This document shows positions 1 through 7,797 of a DNA stretch of 64,000 nt, one piece after another. The notes under the pieces were generated by a model. That model saw only the letters and a program-made list of their open reading frames with translations, did not search any database and was not told the DNA's origin. The first letter of the stretch is position 1; every line of letters begins with the position of its first letter. Made by a program: the position numbers and the translations under genes. The stretch lies in NCBI GenBank assembly GCA_035626595.1, contig DASPNJ010000101.1, forward strand, positions 1 through 64,000. The letters are read 5' to 3'. The stretch comes from JAQGMV01 sp035626595 (GTDB lineage Bacteria; Pseudomonadota; Gammaproteobacteria; Burkholderiales; SG8-41).

Positions 1-303
1 CCGCATACCGCGGTCCGACCCGACGAAGGGCAGGTGCCTACTGTTGCCGAGAGCGGCGTGCCGAACTACGAATTTGCGAGCTGGATCGGCATCCTGGCAC
101 CCGCTGGCACGCCGAGCCCGGTCGTAGCGCTCCTGAACAAGCACATCGTCAGCGCGCTTCGCTCACCCGAGCTTTCCACCACTTTCAGCCGCTCGGGAAT
201 GGACGTGATCGCGAGCTCGCCCGAGCAGTTCGCGACCTTCTTGAAGAGCGAGCTTCAGCGCTATGCGAAAGTCGTCAAGGAGCGCGGCTTGAAGGCGGAT
301 TAG
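1..303 (+). CDS. Bug/TctC-family solute receptor, 3' end (partial, possibly a fragment)
   Basis: The reading frame is open from the first base to a TAG at 301-303. It encodes the C-terminal lobe of a tripartite-tricarboxylate-type periplasmic receptor: PTVAESGVPNYEF, then ILAPAGTP, then a helical tail. The motif order matches the five complete Bug genes in this window. The residues just before PTVAESG (RPDEGQ) do not look like the usual Bug sequence there. The truncated copy at 790-1092 shares them, so this one may also be a fragment rather than the end of a whole gene. The sequence upstream lies outside the window. Family is clear; completeness is unknown. Confidence 0.6.
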   Translation, partial: PHTAVRPDEGQVPTVAESGVPNYEFASWIGILAPAGTPSPVVALLNKHIVSALRSPELSTTFSRSGMDVIASSPEQFATFLKSELQRYAKVVKERGLKAD

Positions 304-320
304 CGCTCTCTCTCATTTAG

Positions 321-470
321 AGACCGTAAGGGTCGGACCCGGCCAACCCATTGATAAACGGAATCGAACGGTTCTACGTCGAGCTTCTGAACGCCTTAGA
401 AGCCCACTTTCGCAACTAATATTGCCGCCCGACGCGCTCGCACCGCCCTCCACGCAGCCAGCGCACTGCG
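321..470. repeat. 150-bp direct repeat, copy 1
   Basis: Starts AGACCGTAAGGGTCGGACCC and recurs almost unchanged at 475-623, four bases after this copy ends. Differences are a few substitutions and one deleted base. No convincing protein is encoded on either strand: frames through it are arginine-rich and are simply duplicated with the repeat. It lies between two copies of a Bug gene 3' end. Confidence 0.85.
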
Positions 471-474
471 GTCG

Positions 475-623
475 AGACCGTAAGGGTCGGACCCGGCCAA
501 CCCATTGATAAACGGAATCGAACGGTTCTACGTCGAGCTTCTGAACGCCTTAGAAGCCCACTTTCACAACCAATATTGCCGCCCGACGCGCTTGCACCGC
601 CCGCACGCAGCCAGCGCACTGCG
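475..623. repeat. 150-bp direct repeat, copy 2
   Basis: Near-identical second copy of 321-470, same orientation, with a one-base shortening near the end. Together the two copies fill most of the 486-bp gap between the two Bug 3' ends. Confidence 0.85.
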
Positions 624-789
624 TGGCAACTGGAGCCGACAGCCCCCCTCCTCCGCCGTATCCCCGCCTCGCGCACGTTTGTAGGTGCCTAAGGATCACG
701 AGCGCAAATGGTTAGGATTTCCGAGCCGAAAAATGCGCACCTAAGCGTCAGATCGGGCCGGATTTCCAAGTGATTGACAGCAATTTCAA
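624..789. other. Spacer without a recognisable gene
   Basis: Sequence between the 150-bp repeat and the second Bug fragment. No start codon with a ribosome site leads into a protein-like frame. An in-frame TGA at 775-777 closes the Bug reading frame upstream of the fragment, so the fragment cannot be translated from here as a normal Bug gene. Confidence 0.5.
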
Positions 790-1092
790 CCGCATACCGC
801 GGTCCGACCCGACGAAGGGCAGGTGCCTACTGTTGCCGAGAGCGGCGTGCCGAACTACGAATTTGCGAGCTGGATCGGCATCCTGGCACCCGCTGGCACG
901 CCGAGCCCGGTCGTAGGGCTCCTGAACAAGCACATCGTCAGCGCGCTTCGCTCACCCGAGCTTTCCACCACTTTCAGCCGCTCGGGAATGGACGTGATCG
1001 CGAGCTCGCCCGAGCAGTTCGCGACCTTCCTGAAGAGCGAGCTTCAGCGCTATGCGAAAGTCGTCAAGGAGCGCGGCTTGAAGGCGGATTAG
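790..1092 (+). pseudogene. Bug-family receptor, 5'-truncated copy
   Basis: Nearly identical to bases 1-303, with only a few differences (for example at 917-918 and 1030). It encodes the same Bug C-terminal lobe (PTVAESG, ILAPAGTP) and ends in TAG. An in-frame TGA lies at 775-777, and the signal peptide and first lobe (normally about 200 residues) are absent. A GTG at 823 could start an 89-residue peptide, but no ribosome site supports it and half a binding protein would not fold as a receptor. Read as a pseudogene made by duplication. Confidence 0.8.
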
Positions 1093-1106
1093 CGTCCTTC
1101 TCATTT

Positions 1107-1122
1107 AGTCTCGCGCGAGACT
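1107..1122. other. 16-bp perfect palindrome
   Basis: AGTCTCGCGCGAGACT reads the same on both strands and lies 15 bases after the stop of the truncated Bug copy. No T-run follows, so it is not a typical intrinsic terminator. It may be a protein-binding site or the stem left by a small repeat element. Confidence 0.4.
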
Positions 1123-1250
1123 ACTTCGGTCGCGGTGAGTTCATTCAGCCGGCGTAACATGCTGTGCGGAATCCCGGCCCGCGACGCGCACCCCTTGGGT
1201 TTTAACATCCGCTATGCCAGACTGAGCGTCATTTCGGGGGGCAAGTCGAC

Positions 1251-1688
1251 ATGGCACATAAGTATGCAGGTGGCTGTACCCACCACAGCACCTATTCGGA
1301 CACCGATCCGATCGACAGCCATATATGTCACTGCTCGGTTTGCAAACGGGTCACCGGACAGCCCACTACGCATGTGGTCTTCTTCAAGCACGCAGATCTG
1401 ACGGTAGAGGGGGCCGGGAGCGTGAAACGCCTGCCCTTCAACGATCAGAATCCCACCGGACCGCTCGAGCTGTGCGTTTGCGAAACCTGTGGCACCCCCA
1501 TCATGCTCGACGACAAGCAACATCGCATCCGGGTGATCGTGCCCAACCTAATGGGGCATGACCCACAGAAGCTGGCCGCCACGTATCACGCGTTCTACGA
1601 TCCTGCTTCCGGGATTCCGAAACCCGATGACGCGCGCCCCGTCTACGCAGGATTGCGCCCGGACTTCGTCTGGCCCCAGAGCAGTTAA
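1251..1688 (+). CDS. GFA-type zinc protein (glutathione-dependent formaldehyde-activating enzyme family)
   Basis: 145 residues. The fold is recognised from C26-x-C28-x2-C31 (CHCSVC, followed by KRVTG) and C77-x2-C80 (CETCGTPI), the zinc ligands of the GFA/Mss4-like fold. The usual first CxC is reduced to a single Cys (GGCTHH, C9), so one zinc site may use histidine or be lost. Family members are small cytoplasmic proteins, mostly of unknown reaction; a role in S-hydroxymethyl-glutathione formation is disputed even for the founder. A purine-rich GGGGGG precedes the ATG. It stands alone, convergent with hflX across a 15-base gap. Confidence 0.85.
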   Translation: MAHKYAGGCTHHSTYSDTDPIDSHICHCSVCKRVTGQPTTHVVFFKHADLTVEGAGSVKRLPFNDQNPTGPLELCVCETCGTPIMLDDKQHRIRVIVPNLMGHDPQKLAATYHAFYDPASGIPKPDDARPVYAGLRPDFVWPQSS

Positions 1689-1703
1689 CGATGGAATTCG
1701 TGC

Positions 1704-3062
1704 TCACGAATCGGCGAGCGCTCTTCGAAGACGCGCAATCCCGCTGGGCAGGCCTCGCACTTTGAGAATGCGCCCAGCCGCGTCGTGCTCCTCGGAAAGC
1801 ACGCGCGCATGCTCGTATATCTCGCCGAGCAGCGACTGCTTCGCGTACGGCAGCACGAGCTCCTCTTCGACCATCGACTCTTCGAAGAACGCGATGAGTG
1901 TCTCGCGCAGCATCGCTACGTCCGGTGGCGATTTGGCGGAGACGAGGATTGCGTCCGGGTGCTTCGCGCGAAGCGCGGCGCGATCGGCCTCGGCGAGGCG
2001 ATCGATCTTGTTGAGGATCAAGCGGGACGGGATCACGTCGGCGCCGATCTCCTGGAGGACTGAGCGGCTCACCTCGAGTTGCGATTCGTGCGCGGGATCC
2101 GACGCATCGACGACGAACAGCAGCAAGGATGCTTCCAGCGCCTCGTCCAGCGTGGATTTGAACGAAGCGACGAGATCGTGCGGCAGCTTCCTGATGAACC
2201 CGACCGTATCCGAGACGAGGACGCGTGGATTCGTCGGCGGATGCAGCGCGCGCACCGTCGTGTCCAGGGTTGCGAAGAGCTTGTCGGCGACCAGTACTTC
2301 ACTGCCCGTCAGTGCGCGCATGAGCGACGACTTGCCTGCGTTCGTGTACCCGACGAGCGCGACACGAAGCTGATCGCGCCGCGCGTAGCGGCGCTGGCTG
2401 TTGTCGCGGTGGATCTCGTCCAGCTGCTGTTTCAGCTCGGCGAGCCGATCTCGAACCTTGCGCCGGTCGAGCTCGAGGTCCGACTCGCCAGCGCCGACGC
2501 CCTGCTGCCGGCCGGGACCGGCCGAAGACTCCCGCAGCCGCGGCGCCACGTACTTCAACCGTGCCATCTCCACCTGCAGCCGGGCCTCGCGGCTGCGCGC
2601 GTGACGGTTGAAGATCTCGACGATCACGCCCGTGCGATCGAGCACCTGCGCACCGGTTGAACGCTCCAGGTTCCGCGCCTGGTTAGGCGAGAGCTCGTGG
2701 TCGACGATCACGAACTCCGGCTTTCGCTCCGCGCCGCCAGCAGGCGTCGGCGCTGACGCTTCCGTCTCCTCGTCGTCACCTTCGAAGCGCTCGCGGGCTT
2801 TGGACTTCCGAGCGACCGCCATCGTTTCGATGATGCCGCTTCCGCCCGTCATCGCCGCGAGCGCCTCGAGCCGGCCCTTGCCGAGCACGGCCGCGCTGTC
2901 GATCGCGCCGCGCTTTTGCGACACCGTGCCGACGACCTCATAGCCGAGCGTCTTCACGAGACGCCCGAGTTCGGCCAGATTTGCGGCGTGAGCGACATCG
3001 TCGACTCCTGGCAGTTGGACGCCGACGAGTATTGCTCGGGGGACTCGCACCATCCTTTGCAT
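1704..3062 (-). CDS. hflX: GTPase HflX
   Basis: 452 residues. An N-terminal HflX domain (to about residue 230) contains the family signature LSPNQARNLE and a region ending in MARLKYVAPRLRE. It is followed by a coiled segment and an Obg-type G domain with P-loop GYTNAGKSS (239-247), DTVGF and NKID. HflX binds the 50S subunit and splits stalled or hibernating ribosomes. Residues about 78-113 form a charged, low-complexity insertion that is longer than in E. coli HflX. No hfq or hflKC lies beside it, unlike the common hfq-hflX-hflKC layout, so this may be a second or relocated copy. A second ATG three codons in is an alternative start. Confidence 0.95.
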   Translation of the reverse strand: MQRMVRVPRAILVGVQLPGVDDVAHAANLAELGRLVKTLGYEVVGTVSQKRGAIDSAAVLGKGRLEALAAMTGGSGIIETMAVARKSKARERFEGDDEETEASAPTPAGGAERKPEFVIVDHELSPNQARNLERSTGAQVLDRTGVIVEIFNRHARSREARLQVEMARLKYVAPRLRESSAGPGRQQGVGAGESDLELDRRKVRDRLAELKQQLDEIHRDNSQRRYARRDQLRVALVGYTNAGKSSLMRALTGSEVLVADKLFATLDTTVRALHPPTNPRVLVSDTVGFIRKLPHDLVASFKSTLDEALEASLLLFVVDASDPAHESQLEVSRSVLQEIGADVIPSRLILNKIDRLAEADRAALRAKHPDAILVSAKSPPDVAMLRETLIAFFEESMVEEELVLPYAKQSLLGEIYEHARVLSEEHDAAGRILKVRGLPSGIARLRRALADS

Positions 3063-3094
3063 GAACGCAGCCAGCAGGAGCCCTTATCGGCCGG

Positions 3095-3346
3095 CTAGGC
3101 TTTGCGACCTCGAACGAGTCGGTAAATGACGAGAAGGATGATGGCGCCAAGCAGCGAACCGATGAATCCGGCTGCCTCTCCGGCCTCGTACACGCCGAGC
3201 GCCTGACCGCCATACGTGGCGATGAGTGAACCGACAATGCCGATCAGTATGGTGATGATGAAACCACCAGGGTCGCGCCCTGGCATCAACATCTTCGCCA
3301 CAAGCCCCACTACGAATCCGATGACTATCGCCCAGATGATGCCCAC
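3095..3346 (-). CDS. GlsB/YeaQ/YmgE-family small membrane protein
   Basis: 83 residues starting at GTG 3344-3346. An ATG further upstream is open, but the GTG has AGGAGG at the right distance and gives the usual family length of about 82. Three hydrophobic helices are visible: the start (IIWAIVIGFVVGLVAK), the middle (FIITILIGIVGSLIATY) and the end (FIGSLLGAIILLVIY). Glycines lie within the helices, as in transglycosylase-associated proteins. Members are inner-membrane proteins often induced by stress; no biochemical role is established. It follows hflX on the same strand but upstream of it in transcription, with a 32-base gap, so co-transcription is possible. Confidence 0.85.
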   Translation of the reverse strand: MGIIWAIVIGFVVGLVAKMLMPGRDPGGFIITILIGIVGSLIATYGGQALGVYEAGEAAGFIGSLLGAIILLVIYRLVRGRKA

Positions 3347-3414
3347 TGCAATTCCTCCGTGAATTGGCGAGGACGAGTTGTGCAACGATCGGGCCCGTCT
3401 GCTGCTTCTCGTCG

Positions 3415-3501
3415 CAACCGGGCCGTACTGGCGGTGGAGATGTCCTGCCCGGCGGCACGCTCCTAGCGCTGGCGTTGGCTGTTTACCGCCTCAGGAAGTG
3501 A
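3415..3501 (+). pseudogene. Relic of the small membrane protein gene found intact at 29662-29874
   Basis: Reading from about 3429 and allowing one deleted base (near 3441), the sequence gives V-E followed by VLPGGTLLALALAVYRLRK and a TGA at 3499-3501. The intact gene has VEIVLPGGTLFALALAVYRYRK. The start codon and first half are missing. Together with the VOC-start relic at 3548 it represents a decayed copy of the two-gene cassette at 29.66-30.28 kb. Confidence 0.7.
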
Positions 3502-3547
3502 TTTCGGTGGGTCGCTGAGTTTGTTTACGCCGGCATCACGATCGGAT

Positions 3548-3580
3548 AAGGAGGCGCCACGCATATATTCCGGCGGCGCT
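3548..3580 (+). pseudogene. Relic of a VOC gene start (matches 29896-29950)
   Basis: AAGGAGGCGCCACGC matches the ribosome site and start of the VOC gene (AAGGAGGCGCCATGC), with the ATG changed to ACG. After a deletion of about 20 bases it continues CATATATTCCGGCG against CATACATCCCGGCG. The order relic small protein then relic VOC is the same as in the intact cassette, which supports common origin. Confidence 0.6.
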
Positions 3581-3598
3581 CAGTTCCGCGCGGTTCCC

Positions 3599-4591
3599 TC
3601 ACTTGATACGTTCGGAAGCCAGGACCTTCTTCCATTGCGCAATTTCGCCCGAGATTGTCCCGGCGAACTGCTCCGGCGAGCTCGCGACGATATCGTTTCC
3701 CTGTTTGGAGAGCCTATCCACCATCTCCGGTTCCTTGAATATGCGGTTGATGGTCTCGCTCAGCTTTGCGACGACGCTCTTCGGCATTCCGGCCGGGCCC
3801 ATCAACCCAGTCCAACTGCTGGCCTCGAATCCCGGCGTGCCCGCCTCCGCCACGGTCTGGAGCTCGGGCATCAACGGTGACCGGCGGCTGGTGGTCACGC
3901 CCAGCGCGATCAGCTTTCCTGACTTGATATGCGGGATGCCGCTGGAGAGCTGCGGGAAGGACGCCTGAAATTCTCCGCTCAGCATGGCGCTGAGCGCCTG
4001 GCCCGATCCCTTGTAAGGCACATGGCCGAGGCGGATCTTGTTGAGCGCCGCAAACAGGACTCCGGCCACGTGGCTCGGTGTACCGACTCCGCCGGAGCCA
4101 TAGAGCAGTTGCCCGGGTTTTTTGCGCGCGACCGCGATGAGATCCGGTATGGAGCGCACGGCTAACGAAGGATGAACCACCAGAACGTTCGGGGCCGCAG
4201 CGAGCAGTGAAATCGGCGTGAAGCTCTTGATCGGGTCGAACGGCAACTTTTCCTGGAGTGCCGGATTGATGGTGAAGCCGGCCGACGGCATGAGCAGTGT
4301 GTAGCCGTCCGCCCGAGCCGTGGCCACGATCTCGGATGCGATGATCTGATTTGCGCCTGCGCGATTGTCGACGACCACCTGCTGTCCGAGCACGTCCCCG
4401 AGCCGCTGCCCCACGATCCTGGCGACGATGTCGGTTCCGCCACCGGGCGCAAAGCCGACGAGCATCCGGATCGGCTTGGTTGGATACTCGGATTGAGCGC
4501 CGGTCGCGGCAGGAATATGTGCTGCGCACAGCACGAGAACAGCGGACGTTGCCAGACAACTCGGCGCCTTGCGCCGTATCGCTTTCATCAT
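3599..4591 (-). CDS. Bug/TctC-family periplasmic solute receptor
   Basis: 330 residues. An N-terminal signal peptide ends near ATGAQSEYP, followed by the Bug signature YPTKPIRMLVGFAPGGGTD, DNRAGANQ, ADGYTLLM, YGSGGVGTPSH, HVPYKGSGQAL and an AGTPGFEASSW lobe. Members bind small carboxylates or related ligands in the periplasm and hand them to TctAB-type membrane subunits. No tctA or tctB is in the window, so it may be an orphan sensor or receptor. It follows the HpcH/HpaI-type gene at 4672 on the same strand with an 80-base gap and is probably co-transcribed with it; the ligand may be that enzyme's substrate. Confidence 0.9.
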   Translation of the reverse strand: MMKAIRRKAPSCLATSAVLVLCAAHIPAATGAQSEYPTKPIRMLVGFAPGGGTDIVARIVGQRLGDVLGQQVVVDNRAGANQIIASEIVATARADGYTLLMPSAGFTINPALQEKLPFDPIKSFTPISLLAAAPNVLVVHPSLAVRSIPDLIAVARKKPGQLLYGSGGVGTPSHVAGVLFAALNKIRLGHVPYKGSGQALSAMLSGEFQASFPQLSSGIPHIKSGKLIALGVTTSRRSPLMPELQTVAEAGTPGFEASSWTGLMGPAGMPKSVVAKLSETINRIFKEPEMVDRLSKQGNDIVASSPEQFAGTISGEIAQWKKVLASERIK

Positions 4592-4671
4592 TTTTTACCT
4601 CTCCTCGAATGGCGATCCAAGTAGCTGTGCGCGACGCCGCTCCCAGGCGGCCCGACCTCGCGCCGAAAAAG

Positions 4672-5469
4672 CTACTGCAGAGCGCGATATCTCGCTTCCA
4701 GCGCCTGGATCGTCTTCAGATCGGCCTGGGAAGTCGGCTCGTGGTAGCTGGTTCTATTCTTCATCCAGAGCAATTCGAACTCGGTCGCCTTCAATAGCCC
4801 CGCGTTGCCCTGGCTGAAAGCCGCCGGGCATTGCAACCGGATCATTTTCGTCTGGATGCCGTTGAGCAGCCCGGGCTCCAGCTCCTTGAGATTCTTGAGA
4901 TTGCCCGCGCTCGTGATGCCGCCGCCGACGGTCGTCTCCAGCCCCTTGGCCTTGGCTTTCTTCAACGTGTCTTTCGTAAGCTCGAGCACACGCGCACTGT
5001 TGTAATCGGCATCGGATCCGGCAAGCCCCATGGACCACACCAGATCTTCGCGCCCGATAACAAGTCCGCTCAGCGCTTCGATGTTCGGCGCCTCGAGCAT
5101 GCTGTCGAGATTGCTGTAGGCGTTGATCGTCTCGATGTAGAAGATGAAGCTCACGTTCTTCTTTTCCTCCGGAGAATAAACGCGGTCGATACCCGCGATG
5201 AATTTCCTCAGAGAGAACTGACAACTGGTCATGGGGGCCGCTACCCGGTCCGCGCCTAATGCGCGCGCATGGCGCATATCCGTCAGCGCCTCCGCGCCGC
5301 CGAGCTTGATGGTCAGCTTGAGTCCCGCTCTCATCGTCACTTCTTTGAGACGCATCGTCTCCCAGGCCTCCATGCCGGAGCTCTCCATGTTGCCCTTCAC
5401 GCCGAAGGCGTGATGGTTCTCGTTCAGGTCCTGGAGCAGACCGACCATCTTCATTTCCAGCGCGTTCAT
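4672..5469 (-). CDS. HpcH/HpaI aldolase/citrate-lyase-family protein
   Basis: 265 residues. Recognised by the TIM-barrel lyase pattern: IETINAYSNLDSML (metal-binding Glu strand), then GLVIGREDLVWSMG, which corresponds to the family's GPxDLS-type metal-binding loop, and a later GGGITSAGN. Relatives cleave 2-keto-3-deoxy acids or malyl/citramalyl-CoA esters with Mg2+ or Mn2+; which substrate cannot be told. Start supported by GAGGGG eight bases before the ATG. Co-directional with the Bug receptor downstream and divergent from the LysR gene at 5590, a typical catabolic layout. Confidence 0.75.
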   Translation of the reverse strand: MNALEMKMVGLLQDLNENHHAFGVKGNMESSGMEAWETMRLKEVTMRAGLKLTIKLGGAEALTDMRHARALGADRVAAPMTSCQFSLRKFIAGIDRVYSPEEKKNVSFIFYIETINAYSNLDSMLEAPNIEALSGLVIGREDLVWSMGLAGSDADYNSARVLELTKDTLKKAKAKGLETTVGGGITSAGNLKNLKELEPGLLNGIQTKMIRLQCPAAFSQGNAGLLKATEFELLWMKNRTSYHEPTSQADLKTIQALEARYRALQ

Positions 5470-5532
5470 GGACCAAACCCCTCGTAAGAAATTGCTTGAA
5501 TGGAGCGTGGCATAAGGCCCTGCTTACTTCAA

Positions 5533-5569
5533 ATAACTCGCGTTCCCACTCTCGATTACTCTCAGTTAT
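5533..5569. promoter_or_regulatory. Inverted repeat in the divergent LysR promoter
   Basis: ATAACT at 5533-5538 and AGTTAT at 5564-5569 form separated arms in the 120-bp gap between the lyase gene (minus) and the LysR gene (plus). Position and AT-rich sequence suit a LysR-type regulatory region, but the arms are short and could be coincidental. Confidence 0.35.
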
Positions 5570-5589
5570 GATGGCTCGAAGGGGAGCAG

Positions 5590-6543
5590 ATGGAATTGCG
5601 TGACCTGGGTTATTTGCGTGCTGTAGCGGTTCATGGGCATTTGGGACGCGCCGCCAAGAGCGTAAAGCTCACTCAGCCGGCGCTGACGAAATGCATCGCC
5701 CGCCTGGAGCGCGAGCTCGCTGTCAAACTTCTGGAGCGCACGCCCAAGGGTGTGCGGCTTACGACCTGCGGCGAACACCTTGTCGCACACGCGGAGCGTG
5801 TATACGCCGCCGATGTCGACATCCGGCGCGAGCTTACGGAGCTCGCCACGGGGCAGGCGGGACATCTGCGCATCGGCACCGGGCTCGCCGCAGGACAGCG
5901 TCTCCTGCCGGCGGCCTGCATTGCGCTATTGCAGCGTTGTCCCGGCGTGACGCTCGATATCTGCACTGGAAACAGTGAAACCCTGTTTCCGGCGCTGCAG
6001 GAGCGGAAGCTCGACGTCGTACTGGCGAGCATCACCACCGCTTGCGCACTAGGCTTCAATCAAACGTTTCTGATGCACGATCAGGTAACCGTCCTGAGCC
6101 GCCGCGAGCATCCCGTACAGCGGCGCGGCGGGAATACGATCGAGGCTCTCGCGGATGCGAGCTGGGCTCTGCCCCCACTGGGCACGGCGCCGTGGGAATG
6201 GCTTGCACAGCGGTTTCGCGAGCTGGGGCTCGGCGCGCCGAAATGCGTCGTGCGCACCGGCACGCTATCGACACTGCTCCAGATCGTCGCCGAGACCGAC
6301 CTCCTCGCGTTTCAATCGTGGTCGGTCGTCAGCGGCGCAAGGCATGCCGAACTGCTACGGCCCGTCGCCGTTAGCGAAATGATCTGGAATCGTCCAGTCG
6401 GCGCATTCACGCGGAAGCAGGGCTACTCCTCGCCGGTTGTCGATCGACTCATCGAGGCGCTGCAGGAAGCAGCCGCCGCTATCTGCGAAGGCACCGGAAA
6501 TCGTCTCCTGCGCGCGAAAGCGCTGAAGATGGTGAGCACGTGA
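5590..6543 (+). CDS. LysR-family transcriptional regulator
   Basis: 317 residues. N-terminal winged helix-turn-helix with ELRDLGYLRAVAVHGHLG, SVKLTQPALTKCIARLE and LERTPKGVRLT. A C-terminal effector domain (about 90-300) has the two-lobed substrate-binding fold (GHLRIGTGLAAG, LDVVLASI). AAGGGGAG precedes the ATG. Divergent from the HpcH/HpaI-type and Bug genes at 3.6-5.5 kb, which it most likely controls in response to an aromatic or keto acid. Convergent with the nitronate-monooxygenase-like gene across 17 bases. Confidence 0.9.
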   Translation: MELRDLGYLRAVAVHGHLGRAAKSVKLTQPALTKCIARLERELAVKLLERTPKGVRLTTCGEHLVAHAERVYAADVDIRRELTELATGQAGHLRIGTGLAAGQRLLPAACIALLQRCPGVTLDICTGNSETLFPALQERKLDVVLASITTACALGFNQTFLMHDQVTVLSRREHPVQRRGGNTIEALADASWALPPLGTAPWEWLAQRFRELGLGAPKCVVRTGTLSTLLQIVAETDLLAFQSWSVVSGARHAELLRPVAVSEMIWNRPVGAFTRKQGYSSPVVDRLIEALQEAAAAICEGTGNRLLRAKALKMVST

Positions 6544-6560
6544 CTGCAGCGCGCGAGTCG

Positions 6561-7682
6561 TCATGTCGGCTGACGCAGTGACCCGAGCCGGTCGAGAACC
6601 CCCTCCGCCTCCCGGATGATCGACAGCATGATCTCGCGCCCGGGCCGTTTCTTCTTCAACAAGCCGCTGATCTGCCCCGCGGGATTGTTGATGAGGTCGT
6701 AACGACCCGCAGCTTCGGCGGCGGCGACGAAGTCGCCCATGAGCACGCCTTGCAGCGGCATCGGCAGCGGGCTCAGGCCGGAGCTGTCCCACGCGCGGAT
6801 GACCGGATTGTCGAAGTCGCGTGCGGTCTTGCCGGTATACGCGCGAGTGACCACGAAGTCGTCGGCCTTGCCCTTCAGTATCTCCTCCTGGTGCGCCGGA
6901 TAGATGCGCGACTCTTCGGCTACGAGGAAGGCGGTGCCCACCCACACGGCGACGGCGCCCAAGGCCAGCGCTGCGACCATCGTGCGTCCGTCGGCAATGG
7001 CGCCCGCCGCGACGACAGGGATCGGGGCGACGGCATCGACCACGGAGGGAATCAGCGGAAAGTTAGCGATCTTGCCGGTATGGCCTCCGGCTTCGTAACC
7101 CTGCGCGATGACATAGTCGACACCTGCCGCCACTTGTCGCTGTGCCGCCCGCACGGTGCCGACCAACCCCATCACCTTGATGCCGGCCTCACGCGCGCGC
7201 GGCACCACCCAGGAGGGATCGCCGAGCCCCGCGGCAAATACCGCCACCCGCTCCTCGATGCAAACGTCGACCTGCGCCCGTATGAAATCGGGCGACAGCG
7301 CATCGCCTTGCGCTTCGAGCGGCTTGATTCCGAATTTCTCGTGCAACGACTGCACGAACGCAACGTGCTTCGGATAGTCGCGCGCAATGCGAGCACGCAT
7401 CTCAGCCCGGTCCGGGATCGAGCTCTGCTCCATGCTCGCCGGCAACAGCAGGTCAACTCCGAACGGCTTATCGGTCAGCTTGCGAACGGCACGAATGCGC
7501 CGACGCACTTCGTTGCCGTCAAGCCACGAGCAGCCGAGCACGCCGAGCCCGCCTGCTTCGGAAACCGCGGCAACGAGCTCCGGGGGCGTCGCCTTGCCTT
7601 TCGAACCCATGCCGGCGAGGAAGAACGGGTACTTGATGTTCAGGTCGTCGCAAATGCTCGTATGGAGTCCGCTCTTGCTCAC
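6561..7682 (-). CDS. Nitronate monooxygenase-like FMN enzyme
   Basis: 373 residues from GTG 7680-7682, with AAAGG upstream. A TIM-barrel flavoprotein: AGMGSKGKATPPELVAAV at the N terminus, GGLGVLG, KPFGVDLLLP, the family signature GYEAGGHTGK, and VVAAGAIADGRTM for FMN phosphate binding. Members oxidise alkyl nitronates, or reduce quinones or enoyl compounds. The true substrate is open, and many such genes in catabolic clusters act on CoA or enoyl intermediates. Its start lies 40 bases from the operator at 7722, shared with the Bug gene on the other side and with the operon at 19.5 kb. Confidence 0.85.
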   Translation of the reverse strand: MSKSGLHTSICDDLNIKYPFFLAGMGSKGKATPPELVAAVSEAGGLGVLGCSWLDGNEVRRRIRAVRKLTDKPFGVDLLLPASMEQSSIPDRAEMRARIARDYPKHVAFVQSLHEKFGIKPLEAQGDALSPDFIRAQVDVCIEERVAVFAAGLGDPSWVVPRAREAGIKVMGLVGTVRAAQRQVAAGVDYVIAQGYEAGGHTGKIANFPLIPSVVDAVAPIPVVAAGAIADGRTMVAALALGAVAVWVGTAFLVAEESRIYPAHQEEILKGKADDFVVTRAYTGKTARDFDNPVIRAWDSSGLSPLPMPLQGVLMGDFVAAAEAAGRYDLINNPAGQISGLLKKKRPGREIMLSIIREAEGVLDRLGSLRQPT

Positions 7683-7721
7683 TCGGTGCGTCCTTTCGAA
7701 GTCGGATTGCGCTGCTAGGTT

Positions 7722-7737
7722 TTGACTCTAGGGTCAA
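7722..7737. promoter_or_regulatory. Inverted-repeat operator TTGACTC-TA-GGGTCAA
   Basis: Sixteen bases with 7-base arms (one mismatch) and a TA centre. It sits in the divergent gap between the nitronate-monooxygenase-like gene (starts 7682, minus) and the Bug gene (starts 7798, plus). The same arrangement, with perfect arms, occurs at 19595-19610. The shape is that of a dimeric TetR- or GntR-type operator; the regulator is not in the window. Confidence 0.7.
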
Positions 7738-7797
7738 GTTTGCTTGGAGATTATGGCATACTGTTTTGACCCGGCGTTCAAAAGGAGATTACCGCCA

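Noticed and set aside
416..676. An 86-codon minus-strand frame over the 150-bp repeats
   Set aside because: Its sequence is just the repeat read twice; arginine-rich, no ribosome site, no known fold.
823..1092. A possible short intact gene starting at GTG 823
   Set aside because: It is half of a Bug receptor with no signal peptide or first lobe; better explained as a truncated duplicate.
5590..6543. Considered that the LysR at 5590 also controls the operator at 7722
   Set aside because: The 7722 element is a tight 16-bp dyad, unlike a LysR T-N11-A box, and is not repeated in this LysR gene's own promoter.
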